From JBGFRR01 sp041695045 (lineage in GTDB: Bacteria > Bacteroidota > Ignavibacteria > UBA10030), in the NCBI GenBank assembly GCA_041695045.1, contig JBGFRR010000151.1, positions 1-64,000 of the forward strand: 64,000 bases of DNA, read 5' to 3'. The position numbers and the translations under genes were made by a program. The notes under the pieces are model-generated. The model saw only the letters and a program-made list of their open reading frames with translations, was not told the origin of the DNA and did not search any database. Shown piece after piece: positions 47,873 to 56,836 of the stretch. Position 1 is the first letter of the stretch. Each line of letters starts with the position of its first letter.

Positions 47873-49039
47873 ATGCCCCGCCACGTTGAACATACCATTC
47901 GACTCCGCTCCGGTAACCAGATGATTGCGGAGGGAGCCATCCAGGCAGGTTGTCGATTCTTTGCCGGCTACCCGATCACCCCCGCCACAGGAATCTTCAA
48001 GACGATGGTTGACCAACTTCCCGCGCACAACGGCCTCGCGCTCAGTGCGCCGGATGAAATCTCCGCCATCGCGTACTGCATCGGTGCATCCATGCGTGGA
48101 TACAAAGCCATGACGGCAACGTCCGGTCCGGGTTGGGCGCTGATGACCGAATCCGTGCAGTATGCGTTGATGACGGAAACGCCGCTTGTTGTCGCGCTCG
48201 TGCAGCGACTTGGCCCCAGCACAGGCGGAGCGACGCAAGGTGCACAGGGCGATGTGCTGCTTGCGGAATTCTGCACTTCGGGTGGGTACACGATTCCGAT
48301 CCTGTGTCCCACCAACGCGCGAGATTGTTACGAACTTACGATTCTTGCCTTCACGTGGTCGGAGCTGTTGCGCACGCCCGTCATCGTGTTGAGCGACAAA
48401 GAGGTTGGGATGACAATTGAAAGTGTGAACTACTCAACGTTGCCGGCAGTAACATCGCAGGAACGGCTCACGAATTTTGCATTCCGGACGCAGGGAGAAC
48501 ACAACAAACACCGGCGGTGGGGGACGTACTCTATCGATGCGAGCCATGAGGTTCCGGTGTTTGCGCCGGTCGGTGGAGAGCGAAAAGTGACGGCCACTGG
48601 TTCTGCCCATGACAAACAGGGGAGGCTCCAGAAGAATTCGACCGAGACAGTCGAGATGTTACGGCACCTTGAGGATAAGATCCGCTGGCGTGCAGGCGAT
48701 CTTGCTGTGGTCAATACCGACCTTCAGGCGTCAGCGAACACGCTGGTTATGAGTTACGGAATCACGAGCCGAGCTGCGCGGGAGGCCGTTGTTGAGGCGC
48801 GCCGACAGGGCCGGAAGGTCTCGTCCATGAACATCCTTTCGCTCTTTCCAGTCCCTGTGAAAATAATAACCAATGCGCTCCAGAAGGTAGAGCGTGTGAT
48901 CGTTGCGGAAGAGAACCTTAACGGACTCTACCGCTCCGTTCTGGAACGCTATTGCAATGGCCGGCAGGTCATTGGTGTCAATTCCATAGGTTCGATGATC
49001 ACGCCGCAAAAAATTCTCGCTGCAATCCTTTTGAAATAA
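47873..49039 (+). CDS. korA: 2-oxoacid:ferredoxin oxidoreductase, alpha subunit
   Basis: 388 aa, with the pyrimidine-binding domain I and domain II of the POR/KOR family: GNQMIAEGAIQAGCRFFAGYPITPATGIF, ATSGPGWALMTESVQYA, GPSTGGATQGAQGDVL. It lacks the fused gamma domain that precedes alpha in many KorA proteins. The enzyme oxidatively decarboxylates a 2-oxoacid (2-oxoglutarate is usual for this layout) with ferredoxin and CoA. The stop overlaps the beta-gene start (TAATG). Confidence 0.9.
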   Translation: MPRHVEHTIRLRSGNQMIAEGAIQAGCRFFAGYPITPATGIFKTMVDQLPAHNGLALSAPDEISAIAYCIGASMRGYKAMTATSGPGWALMTESVQYALMTETPLVVALVQRLGPSTGGATQGAQGDVLLAEFCTSGGYTIPILCPTNARDCYELTILAFTWSELLRTPVIVLSDKEVGMTIESVNYSTLPAVTSQERLTNFAFRTQGEHNKHRRWGTYSIDASHEVPVFAPVGGERKVTATGSAHDKQGRLQKNSTETVEMLRHLEDKIRWRAGDLAVVNTDLQASANTLVMSYGITSRAAREAVVEARRQGRKVSSMNILSLFPVPVKIITNALQKVERVIVAEENLNGLYRSVLERYCNGRQVIGVNSIGSMITPQKILAAILLK

Positions 49040-50421
49040 TGACGCCGATGGACATCCCGATCAACACAACCGGAATGCCTGCAGCACGCACGTCGTATCT
49101 TGTGGACAACCCGCAGTTCCCGTTCTGCAAGGGCTGCAGTCATACGATCGTTCTCCGCAGGCTGAGCGAAGCCCTCGTCGCTCTGCAAATTCCGCCGAAG
49201 GATGTTGTGCTTGTAACGGACATCGGTTGTATTGGTCTGGCGGATGCCCTGTTTGGCGAGGTCCACACCGTCCACACCACACACGGAAGGTCAACGGCAT
49301 TTGCCACGGGGATTGCATTAGCGGACTCTGTTCTCGCCAACGGAAGGCTCAAAACGATTGTTTTGATCGGAGACGGCGGAGCGATGATCGGCCTGCTGCA
49401 TCTTGTCCACGCGGCCATGCTGAATACGGACATCACCGTTCTGATCTGCAACAATTTTGTCTATGGGATGACGGGCGGGCAAGGGTCGGGATTGACGCCG
49501 GAGCGTTTCAGAACCTCCACGACGCCCGGGGGCAACATCGTTCCGCCGGCGAACTTGTGTGAGATACTGAAGGACAGCCACGCTCCATTCGTTGCACGAG
49601 TTTCAGCTCTTGACCCATCGCTCTCTGCAACGCTTCAGCACGCAGTGGAATTCAAGGGTTTCGCAGCGGTCGAGATCCTGGAACTCTGTACAGAATATGC
49701 CGTACCGATGAATGAGCTGACCGGAAACAAGCTCGTGGAGGTAGCAGAGCGGAACCAGTGGAGGATGGGAGTGCTGAACGATTCCAACGAGCGTTTGACG
49801 TACGCGGAACGTCTCGCTCTGGTGAAACACGCTGAACAGAAAGTCGAAAAATCTCTCCCGGACACGGTTGTAGTTTCCCGAAAGCCGCACCTGAAAAAAC
49901 CGGTCAGTATCATTCTTGCCGGGAGCGCGGGAGAACGAGTACAATCTGCCGCGACTGCAATCTGCCATGCTGCAATTCTCTCCGGCCTTCACGTTACGCA
50001 GAAGAACGATAATCCCGTTACGCAAGGATCGGGCTTCTCCTCCTCCGAGATCTGGCTCAGTCCAAATCCGATCGGCTACACCGGTATCGGGTGTCCGGGC
50101 TTCGTCGTTGTTGTATCTGAGGATGGATTACGAGAGCTCCGTAGCCACGGGGTGTTCGAGCGGGTTGACGAGACATCGACTATTTACATCGATCAATCGT
50201 TGGAGTGGCGTGAGCGTCCTCGGGTGGTGCGCGCAATACCGTTGCGGAAGACATTCGGGCCTCCGTACGCCGCCATCGGAGCATTGATGTTCGTGGCAAC
50301 GATCCACAACCTCATCGACAGTCCTACGCTCCAGAGGACGGTCTACGCTCGCCTCGGCGATCAGGCAGCAACGCTGCTCTCAAAAGTGCAGGGACTGGAG
50401 AAGTCATTCCCAGCCGGTTAG
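49039..50421 (+). CDS. korB: 2-oxoacid:ferredoxin oxidoreductase, beta subunit fused to gamma domain
   Basis: 460 aa. Residues ~1-290 are the TPP-binding beta subunit: FPFCKGCSHTIVLRRL (Cys ligands of a 4Fe-4S centre), the TPP motif GDGGAMIGLLH to NNFVYGMTGGQ, and TDIGCIGLAD. Residues ~295-455 are a gamma-like domain (VSIILAGSAGERVQSAATAICHAAILSGLHV, GFSSSEIWLSPNP), normally a separate chain or fused to alpha. Fusion of gamma to beta is unusual and explains why korA is short. ATG 49039 is inferred from coupling; the longer frame from 48952 overlaps korA. Confidence 0.88.
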   Translation: MTPMDIPINTTGMPAARTSYLVDNPQFPFCKGCSHTIVLRRLSEALVALQIPPKDVVLVTDIGCIGLADALFGEVHTVHTTHGRSTAFATGIALADSVLANGRLKTIVLIGDGGAMIGLLHLVHAAMLNTDITVLICNNFVYGMTGGQGSGLTPERFRTSTTPGGNIVPPANLCEILKDSHAPFVARVSALDPSLSATLQHAVEFKGFAAVEILELCTEYAVPMNELTGNKLVEVAERNQWRMGVLNDSNERLTYAERLALVKHAEQKVEKSLPDTVVVSRKPHLKKPVSIILAGSAGERVQSAATAICHAAILSGLHVTQKNDNPVTQGSGFSSSEIWLSPNPIGYTGIGCPGFVVVVSEDGLRELRSHGVFERVDETSTIYIDQSLEWRERPRVVRAIPLRKTFGPPYAAIGALMFVATIHNLIDSPTLQRTVYARLGDQAATLLSKVQGLEKSFPAG

Positions 50422-50644
50422 AAACGCCCATGATCAACTACGAAATAGTGATTACGTTGTTCATCCGCCAGACAATCCCGCCTTGATTCACGATTTGTCA
50501 ACAAAGGTCAATTCAAGCGAAATCTGATCGCCGTTCACCTAGTCTGTTTTTTTCCTCAATTGAAACTCACCCATCTTTTCTGTATCATCGAACCCACACG
50601 CGGAGCGCCCCACAAACCAATCCCGCAACGTGGGACTTACCGGT

Positions 50645-51457
50645 ATGTCTTCTCTTTCATTGCTCTTATTGTTCTGCGGCGGACTCGTTACTGGCACGGT
50701 CGGGGCGTTGCTCGGCATCGGCGGCGGACTCTTCCTCGTGCCGTTTCTCGTGCTCGTCGTCGGCGTCCCGATGCACCAGGCCGTTGCAACGAGTCTCATC
50801 GCCGTCATCGCCACCTCGAGTGCAGCCGCAGCGGTGAACGTCGAGCGCGGTCTGGTGAATGTGCGGTTAGGCATGGTGTTGGAGATTGCCACCGTGTTTG
50901 GGGCAATCGTCGGTGCTCTTGTGGCGCACGGTATAGACGAGCGCCGGCTTTCGAAAATTTTCGCTGTCATCATGCTTGCGGTAGCGCTCCTTATGTGGTA
51001 CCGGCTCCGCAGACCGGAGCGGGCCGCAGGAATTCAGCCCCGCGGCCGATTGAGCGGCACATACTTCGACGATGCCGTGAACGCCGTGGTGCCGTACGGT
51101 GTGCGCCGTATTCGTGAGACGCTTGGCATCTCGTTGTTCGCCGGCACGATTTCCGGTCTGCTGGGGGTGGGCGGAGGCATCTTTAAGGTGCCGGCCATGC
51201 ATCTCATTTCCGGCGTGCCGATGAAGGTGGCTACCGCCACAAGCAATTTTATGATCGGCGTGACGGCTGCGGCAAGCGCATTTCTCTACTTCGCGCACGG
51301 CAATATCAACCCCGTGCTCTCGTCGTCGGCGGTGCTTGGCGTGTTCCTCGGGTCGATGGCCGGCATCGTACTCGCCAAACGGATTCAAGGCCGGACGATG
51401 ACAATTCTTTTTATCATCGTGCTCATCGTCGTTTCCATCCAGATGTTTACTCGTTAA
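50645..51457 (+). CDS. TauE/SafE family transporter
   Basis: 270-aa membrane protein with the two family repeats (GLVTGTVGALLGIGGGLFLVPFLVLVVGVP and AGTISGLLGVGGGIFKVPAMHLISGVP) and about eight helices. Members move sulfite, sulfonates or other small anions. The adjacent DUF1634 gene, frequently found next to this transporter type, supports a common unit. Start ATG 50645 (GTG 50630 also in frame). The ~220 nt upstream hold no recognisable element. Confidence 0.87.
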   Translation: MSSLSLLLLFCGGLVTGTVGALLGIGGGLFLVPFLVLVVGVPMHQAVATSLIAVIATSSAAAAVNVERGLVNVRLGMVLEIATVFGAIVGALVAHGIDERRLSKIFAVIMLAVALLMWYRLRRPERAAGIQPRGRLSGTYFDDAVNAVVPYGVRRIRETLGISLFAGTISGLLGVGGGIFKVPAMHLISGVPMKVATATSNFMIGVTAAASAFLYFAHGNINPVLSSSAVLGVFLGSMAGIVLAKRIQGRTMTILFIIVLIVVSIQMFTR

Positions 51458-51460
51458 GCC

Positions 51461-51886
51461 ATGACTATGAACAATCCCACGCCGGCCGCAGCCGTTCCAT
51501 CTCAATCCTACGAACGATGGATCAGCAAAACACTCCGCATCGGCGTCGGCTTGAGTACCATCCTTATGGTGGGGGGATTGACGATTGCCGCCCTGCAAGA
51601 CACACCCGTTGCAGTTCCTCTGGTGAACCCCTCGCTCGTAGAGTTGTTCGCGCGTCTTGTAGCGGGCTCGTTCGGTGCAACGGCCAACGCCGTCGCCTTG
51701 ATGATGATGTACACAGGCTTGCTTCTCTTGATGCTTACGCCGTTTATGCGTGTCACTGCAACGACGATTTCCTTCAGCCTGCTGCGCGATTGGAGGTTTG
51801 TCTCCGTCTCGCTTCTTGTGCTGGCCATGCTCGTCGGTCAGCTTGTGCTTTCGCTTGCCACGTCCACCCCGGGGCACACGCCATGA
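51461..51886 (+). CDS. DUF1634 membrane protein
   Basis: 141 aa with three hydrophobic helices (RIGVGLSTILMVGGLTIAAL, ANAVALMMMYTGLLLLMLTPFM, FVSVSLLVLAMLVGQLVLSL). DUF1634 proteins usually accompany TauE/SafE transporters and may be auxiliary subunits. It is 3 nt from the transporter gene and overlaps the next gene by ATGA. Confidence 0.85.
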   Translation: MTMNNPTPAAAVPSQSYERWISKTLRIGVGLSTILMVGGLTIAALQDTPVAVPLVNPSLVELFARLVAGSFGATANAVALMMMYTGLLLLMLTPFMRVTATTISFSLLRDWRFVSVSLLVLAMLVGQLVLSLATSTPGHTP

Positions 51887-52419
51887 TCCTTTCCGACAAA
51901 CGCATCCTTGAAGAGATGAAGCGCGGCTCCATCGTCATCAAGCCGTTTCACCGGCGCTATCTCGGCTCGAACAGCTACGATGTACACCTCGGCCGTTGGT
52001 TGGCAATGTACAATGACGAAATCCTCGACAGCAGGAAACACAATACGGTGCGCTACTTCAAGATTCCGACCGAGGGACTGATTCTCGTCCCGAGCAAACT
52101 CTATCTCGGCGTCACGCACGAGTACACGGAGACGCATCGCCATGTGCCGTTTCTGGAGGGCAAGAGCAGCATCGGACGGTTGGGCATTGATATTCACGCG
52201 ACGGCAGGAAAGGGGGATGTGGGATTCTGCAACACCTGGACGCTCGAGATCTCCGTGCGACAACCCGTGCGCATTTATACCGGCATGCCGATCGGGCAGT
52301 TGATTTACTTTGAGGTGTCGGGAGAGGTTGCGGTACCGTACTCGAAGAAGAAGAGCGCAAAATACAACAAACGGAGTATCAAGCCGGTAGAGTCCATGAT
52401 GTGGAAGAATTTTCAGTAG
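51883..52419 (+). CDS. dcd: dCTP deaminase
   Basis: 178-aa nucleotide deaminase making dUTP from dCTP for thymidylate synthesis. Motifs: LGSNSYDVHLG, LEGKSSIGRLGIDIHATAGKGDVGFCNTWTLEI (the active-site Glu lies in the FCNTWTLEI segment), GMPIGQLIYFEV. Length is typical. It overlaps the DUF1634 stop, so it is transcribed with a transporter unit that has no obvious link to nucleotides. Confidence 0.93.
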   Translation: MILSDKRILEEMKRGSIVIKPFHRRYLGSNSYDVHLGRWLAMYNDEILDSRKHNTVRYFKIPTEGLILVPSKLYLGVTHEYTETHRHVPFLEGKSSIGRLGIDIHATAGKGDVGFCNTWTLEISVRQPVRIYTGMPIGQLIYFEVSGEVAVPYSKKKSAKYNKRSIKPVESMMWKNFQ

Positions 52420-52721
52420 TGAAGTATAAAGTACCAAGTAGTAAGACTTGCAGGTGTTGAAACAGTCAAAAGCGTTGCCCACAAACCACGCGAAAGACGC
52501 TAATATGTTTCTTTTTCGCGTTCGTTCGCGCCTGCCTGCAGCAGGCAGGTGTTTAGCGGGCAAATGAAGTTGTTTTTTCAACACCTGCTTGTGGTGCCTG
52601 TGTACAGACAGCAGAAGGTAGATAAAGGTAGATGGCAGTAATGGCAATCATTGAGCGAGGCCGTTGTGAGTAGAAATTACAGAGAAAGACCGTTGAGGAA
52701 TCTCAACACGAACAATGCACT
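52420..52721. repeat. Intergenic foldback region
   Basis: About 300 nt without a gene. A 13-bp inverted repeat (GCAGGTGTTGAAA 52450-52462 / TTTCAACACCTGC 52576-52588) encloses 113 bp that contain another palindrome (CCTGCCTGC-a-GCAGGCAGG near 52531-52549). The start (AGTATAAAGTACCAAGTAGTAAG-like) resembles the AGTAGTAAGTA repeat at 58061. This could be a small non-autonomous element. Confidence 0.55.
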
Positions 52722-53543
52722 ATGACATTTGCACAACTACTCCGGCGAACTCAAAAGGAAACGCGGTCTCTTCTCTGCATCGGACTCGACACCGACGCCG
52801 AATTGCTGCCGCATCATCTGCGCACGCATCCCAACGGTGTGCTCCACTTCAATCGAGAGATCATCGACGCCACGGCGTCGCTGGTGTGCGCCTACAAGCT
52901 GAATTTTGCCTTCTACGAAGCCTTAGGAGAATTCGGCTGGCATGTGCTGCGTGAGACGCTCGCCTACATTCCAAAACACATCCGCACGATCGGCGATGGC
53001 AAACGGGGGGATATTCAGAACACCGGCGAGCACTATGCCCGAGCGCTCTTCGATGACTTGGGCTTTGATGCCGCCACCGTCAATCCCTACATGGGACATG
53101 ATGCCATTGAGCCGTTTCTGAAGCGACGGGGTCGTGGTGTCTTTCTCCTTGCGCTCACGTCGAATCCCGGCTCACACGATTTCCAACGCCTCCCCGTGCG
53201 AGGCAAACCGCTGTACGAACGCGTTGTGCAAACAGCGATGAGGTGGAGTAAAAAAGGAGGCATCGGATTCGTAGCCGGTGCAACGCACCCACGCGAGCTT
53301 CAGCGCATACGAACGCTTGCACCCAACGCGCCGCTGCTGATCCCCGGCGTCGGCACGCAGGGGGGCGACCTGCGGGATGCGGTGCGGTATGGATGCACAG
53401 CAAAAGGAGATTTAGCAGTCATCAACGTGAGCCGCAGCGTGCTGTATGCATCCAGCGGTCTGAACTTTGCCGACGCTGCGCGCGCGGAAGCGACAATGCT
53501 GTTCGAACACATCCGGGCACACCAAGAGGAATTTTTCGGCTGA
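52722..53543 (+). CDS. pyrF: Orotidine 5'-phosphate decarboxylase (type 2)
   Basis: 273-aa enzyme converting OMP to UMP. CIGLDTDAELLP at the N-terminus, the catalytic IGDGKRGDIQNT (Asp-x-Lys-x2-Asp) near residue 87, and PGVGTQGGDLRDAV (phosphate site). Length is typical of the longer bacterial class. No Shine-Dalgarno seen. It is followed after 44 nt by the DUF2851 gene. Confidence 0.94.
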   Translation: MTFAQLLRRTQKETRSLLCIGLDTDAELLPHHLRTHPNGVLHFNREIIDATASLVCAYKLNFAFYEALGEFGWHVLRETLAYIPKHIRTIGDGKRGDIQNTGEHYARALFDDLGFDAATVNPYMGHDAIEPFLKRRGRGVFLLALTSNPGSHDFQRLPVRGKPLYERVVQTAMRWSKKGGIGFVAGATHPRELQRIRTLAPNAPLLIPGVGTQGGDLRDAVRYGCTAKGDLAVINVSRSVLYASSGLNFADAARAEATMLFEHIRAHQEEFFG

Positions 53544-53587
53544 GGCCGTTCAGCCAGTCACTGTTCTCCTATTCACCTTCTTCTGCC

Positions 53588-55090
53588 ATGAAGCCTCGTT
53601 CAAACCGATTGCACGAGCGTTTTCTGCGGCACATCTGGTCGCAGCAGTACCTGCATCACACCGCGCTCAAGACCACAGACGGTCGTCCGGTGCGTGTGCT
53701 CGAGACGGGGACGCTCAACCTCGGCAGCGGGCCGGATTTCCTCAACGCAAAAGTCAAGATCGACGGCATCACCTTCGTGGGCGATGTTGAAATTCATCGT
53801 GACGCGGCCGAGTGGATCCAGCACCGCCATCAAACCGATCCGGCCTACAACAAAGTGATACTCCACGTCGTGTTGGAAGGAGACCCCACGCGCTCTCCCA
53901 CCACAGCACAGAGCGGGCGGTCGATTCCCGTCCTCGTGCTCAACGCCTTCCTCTCCGAATCCATCCGCTCGATCTGGAACAAGACAATCCTCGATGAACG
54001 AGCGCGTCGGGCGGAACAGATCAAGTGTTTCGGACGGAACGACGGCGTGGAACCGGAGCTTCTTCGCAAATGGATCGATCACCTCGCGCTGGAACGGTTG
54101 GAGCTAAAGTTGCGACGGTTTGAGGAGCGACTCAAGCAGCTCGCGCAGGAACGCATTCTCTCCACACGAGAACCGTTCCGGCGGTACGGCGTGCGGTTCG
54201 AAGGAAAGCCGGAGGATATTCCCCCCGTGCTGAAGGAGCTAACGCAGAAAGACCTTGCCGACAAGTTGCCGTGGGAACAGATGCTGTACGAAGGCATCAT
54301 GGAAGCGCTCGGCTACAGTAAGAACCAGGATGCGTTCTGTCGTGTGGCGGAGAATGCAACGCTCGACCGCATCAGGGAAGTTGAAGCGGAGAAGAACCCG
54401 ACGATGGTCGAAGCGCTGCTGTTCGGCGTGGCGGGGCTGCTTCCGAAGATCCGCTCTCTGCGGCATAAAGACTCGCGTGCGTATGCGCGCACGTTGATTC
54501 GGACGTGGAATGAGATTCGCACGCGATATCGCGCGGAAGTGCTCCATGCTGGCGACTGGCATTTCTTCCCGACGCGACCGGTGAATATGCCCACGATACG
54601 GCTGGCCGCAGCCGCAGGCATCGTACAGAACATTCTCAACGATGACTTCTTCCGCACAACCATTCGCGTCTTCAAGTCCTCCTCCGACGCGGCACGGATG
54701 CGCACGGAGCTTCATGCCCTCTTCGCGCTCGACCGCCATCCGTTCTGGTCCGTGCACTACCATTTCGACGAGCCGACGTCGCGTCCGATACGCCCGCTCG
54801 GGTCGACGCGCATCGATGAAATTGTCGTCAATGTGCTGATTCCGATTGGCTTGCTCTACGCGAGGGTATTTAAGGACAAGGCGGTGCGGGATGGTGTGCT
54901 TCGACTCTACGGGTGGTATGCTGCGGGAAGCGACAACAGCATCACACGGCTGATGGAGAAACAGTTGGTGCGGGGACGGATAAAGTTGAGCTCGATGAGC
55001 GCGCAGCAAGGCGTGATCCAACTTTACAAGTTCTATTGCACCGAGGAGCGTTGTGGTGAATGCGAGGTGGGAAAAGTTGTGTTTGGATGA
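53588..55090 (+). CDS. DUF2851 protein
   Basis: 500 aa, a conserved protein of Bacteroidota/Chlorobiota. N-terminal HERFLRHIWSQQYLHHTALKTTDGRPVRVLETGTLNLGSGPDFLNAKVKIDGITFVGDVEIH, helical middle, and a C-terminal Cys motif YKFYCTEERCGECEVG (C-x4-C-x2-C), possibly metal-binding. No signal peptide, so cytoplasmic. The N-terminal block looks nuclease-like in its acidic spacing, but no function is known. The frame extends upstream through pyrF; ATG 53588 fits the family start. Confidence 0.9.
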   Translation: MKPRSNRLHERFLRHIWSQQYLHHTALKTTDGRPVRVLETGTLNLGSGPDFLNAKVKIDGITFVGDVEIHRDAAEWIQHRHQTDPAYNKVILHVVLEGDPTRSPTTAQSGRSIPVLVLNAFLSESIRSIWNKTILDERARRAEQIKCFGRNDGVEPELLRKWIDHLALERLELKLRRFEERLKQLAQERILSTREPFRRYGVRFEGKPEDIPPVLKELTQKDLADKLPWEQMLYEGIMEALGYSKNQDAFCRVAENATLDRIREVEAEKNPTMVEALLFGVAGLLPKIRSLRHKDSRAYARTLIRTWNEIRTRYRAEVLHAGDWHFFPTRPVNMPTIRLAAAAGIVQNILNDDFFRTTIRVFKSSSDAARMRTELHALFALDRHPFWSVHYHFDEPTSRPIRPLGSTRIDEIVVNVLIPIGLLYARVFKDKAVRDGVLRLYGWYAAGSDNSITRLMEKQLVRGRIKLSSMSAQQGVIQLYKFYCTEERCGECEVGKVVFG

Positions 55091-55099
55091 TGCGGCGGG

Positions 55100-55648
55100 T
55101 TACTTCCAGACTTCGCTTACCGGAAAGCGCAGTCCTTCCAGAATCTTTGAGCGGACTTCCTCATCGCCCGCGAATGTGCCGAACAATTCAAACCCCGTCC
55201 GCGTCAACGTGTAGACTTCCACCACGCGCTTGTCCGGATCGGCCAGCCAGTATTCCTGCACGCCTTCCTGCGCGTAGCGTCGGAACTTGAAGCCGCGGTC
55301 GCGGTCTTCCGTCTTGGGCGAAAGCACCTCCACAATCAAGTCCGGCGCGCCGTTCACGCGTTGCTTCTCGATAATCGATAGCCGTTTCTTCGACACAAAG
55401 AGGAGGTCGGGTTGAACGACGGTCTCTTCGTCAAAGTACACATCGACTGGCGCCCCCCATGCCTTTCCCAGATCGTTGGTAACGATGTGCGTCGAGAGCA
55501 ATCGTGAAAGATTCATGACGATGGTTTGATGTTCAAGAGACGGCGCGGGTGTCACGACGAGTTCTCCCTCGAAGATTTCGTAGCGGTTTCGGTCGTCGGG
55601 CGTCGACAAGAGATCCTGGTGAGAATATTTGACGGCAATTATGCTCAT
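55100..55648 (-). CDS. Uma2-family (DUF820) protein, tandem copy 1
   Basis: 182 aa of the Uma2/DUF820 family, a PD-(D/E)XK-like fold: RNRYEIFEGELVVTPAPS, VQPDLLFVSKKRL, PDLIVEVLSPKTEDRDRGFKFRRYAQEGVQEYWLADP. These are numerous, often mobile putative endonucleases without proven function. Third in transcription order of three tandem copies. The C-terminal ~100 codons are almost identical to the other two, while residues ~45-75 differ, a mosaic typical of gene conversion. ATG 55648. Confidence 0.88.
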   Translation of the reverse strand: MSIIAVKYSHQDLLSTPDDRNRYEIFEGELVVTPAPSLEHQTIVMNLSRLLSTHIVTNDLGKAWGAPVDVYFDEETVVQPDLLFVSKKRLSIIEKQRVNGAPDLIVEVLSPKTEDRDRGFKFRRYAQEGVQEYWLADPDKRVVEVYTLTRTGFELFGTFAGDEEVRSKILEGLRFPVSEVWK

Positions 55649-55665
55649 GGCAGCACCTGTCCGAT

Positions 55666-56214
55666 TCATCTCCAAACGTCGCTTACCGGAAAGCGCAATC
55701 CTTCCAGAATCTTTGAGCGGACTTCCTCATCGTCCGCGAATGTGCCGAACGATTCAAACCCCGTCCGCGTCAACGTGTAGACTTCCACCACGCGCTTGTC
55801 CGGATCGGCCAGCCAGTATTCCTGCACGCCTTCCTGCGCGTAGCGTCGGAACTTGAAGCCGCGGTCGCGGTCTTCCGTCTTGGGCGAAAGCACCTCCACA
55901 ATCAAGTCTGGCGCGCCGTTCACTTTTTGCTTGTCGACAATCGTGAGCCGGTCCCTGGCGACAAAGAGCAGATCGGGCTCTACAACGGTCTCCTCATCAA
56001 AGTACACATCGCAGGGAGCGAGAAAAACTTTGCCCCGATCTCCTTTCCTGACATACTGCGAAATGATGAAATGGAGATTGCCCAGAGCTGTTTGGTGTAC
56101 AACAGACGGCGCGGGTGTCACGACGAGTTCTCCCTCGAAAATTTCGTAGCGGTTCCGGTCGTCGGGCGTCGATAAGAGATCCTGGTAAGTATATTTAACG
56201 GCAATTGTGCTCAT
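55666..56214 (-). CDS. Uma2-family (DUF820) protein, tandem copy 2
   Basis: 182 aa, paralogue of the flanking copies. The N-terminal helix region reads VVHQTALGNLHFIISQYVRK, and the middle has VARDRLTIVDKQKVNG where copies 1 and 3 share VSKKRLSIIEKQRVNG. The C-terminal 80 codons are nearly identical in all three. 17 nt separate it from copy 1. Confidence 0.88.
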   Translation of the reverse strand: MSTIAVKYTYQDLLSTPDDRNRYEIFEGELVVTPAPSVVHQTALGNLHFIISQYVRKGDRGKVFLAPCDVYFDEETVVEPDLLFVARDRLTIVDKQKVNGAPDLIVEVLSPKTEDRDRGFKFRRYAQEGVQEYWLADPDKRVVEVYTLTRTGFESFGTFADDEEVRSKILEGLRFPVSDVWR

Positions 56215-56231
56215 GGCAGTACCTGTCCGAT

Positions 56232-56780
56232 TCATCTCCAAACGTCGCTTACCGGAAAGCGCAATCCTTCCAGAATCTTTGAGCGGACTTCCCCATCGTC
56301 CGCGAATGTGCCGAACAATTCAAACCCCGTCCGCGTCAACGTGTAGACTTCCACCACGCGCTTGTCCGGATCGGCCAGCCAGTATTCCTGCACGCCTTCC
56401 TGCGCGTAGCGTCGGAACTTGAAGCCGCGGTCGCGGTCTTCCGTCTTGGGCGAAAGCACCTCCACAATCAAGTCCGGCGCGCCGTTCACGCGTTGCTTCT
56501 CGATAATCGATAGCCGTTTCTTCGACACAAAGAGGAGGTCCGGCTCAACAACCGTTTCTTCGTCAAAGTACACATCAAACGGAGCAGAAAGGAGTTTCCC
56601 TAACTGATGTTGCTTGACATGACTCGCTAGAATGAGCAAGAGGTTTACAACAGCTGTTTGATGAGCTTCATTCGGTGAAGGCGTCACGATAAGTTCTGCC
56701 TCAAAGATCTCGTAACGGTTCCGGTCGTCTGGAGTCGTCAGCAAATCCGGATAGATGTATTTCACAGATACTGTTGTCAT
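56232..56780 (-). CDS. Uma2-family (DUF820) protein, tandem copy 3
   Basis: 182 aa, the first of the three in transcription order. The N-terminal half is the most diverged (MTTVSVKYIYPDLLTTP, EAHQTAVVNLLLILASHVKQ), the C-terminal half the same as in the other copies. The frame extends far upstream without a plausible start; ATG 56780 matches the paralogues. Confidence 0.88.
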   Translation of the reverse strand: MTTVSVKYIYPDLLTTPDDRNRYEIFEAELIVTPSPNEAHQTAVVNLLLILASHVKQHQLGKLLSAPFDVYFDEETVVEPDLLFVSKKRLSIIEKQRVNGAPDLIVEVLSPKTEDRDRGFKFRRYAQEGVQEYWLADPDKRVVEVYTLTRTGFELFGTFADDGEVRSKILEGLRFPVSDVWR

Positions 56781-56836
56781 CGCTTTCTCTGGTAAAACAT
56801 AGCGTTTTAGGCTCTGTTTGTCAAGCGCACACCGTG

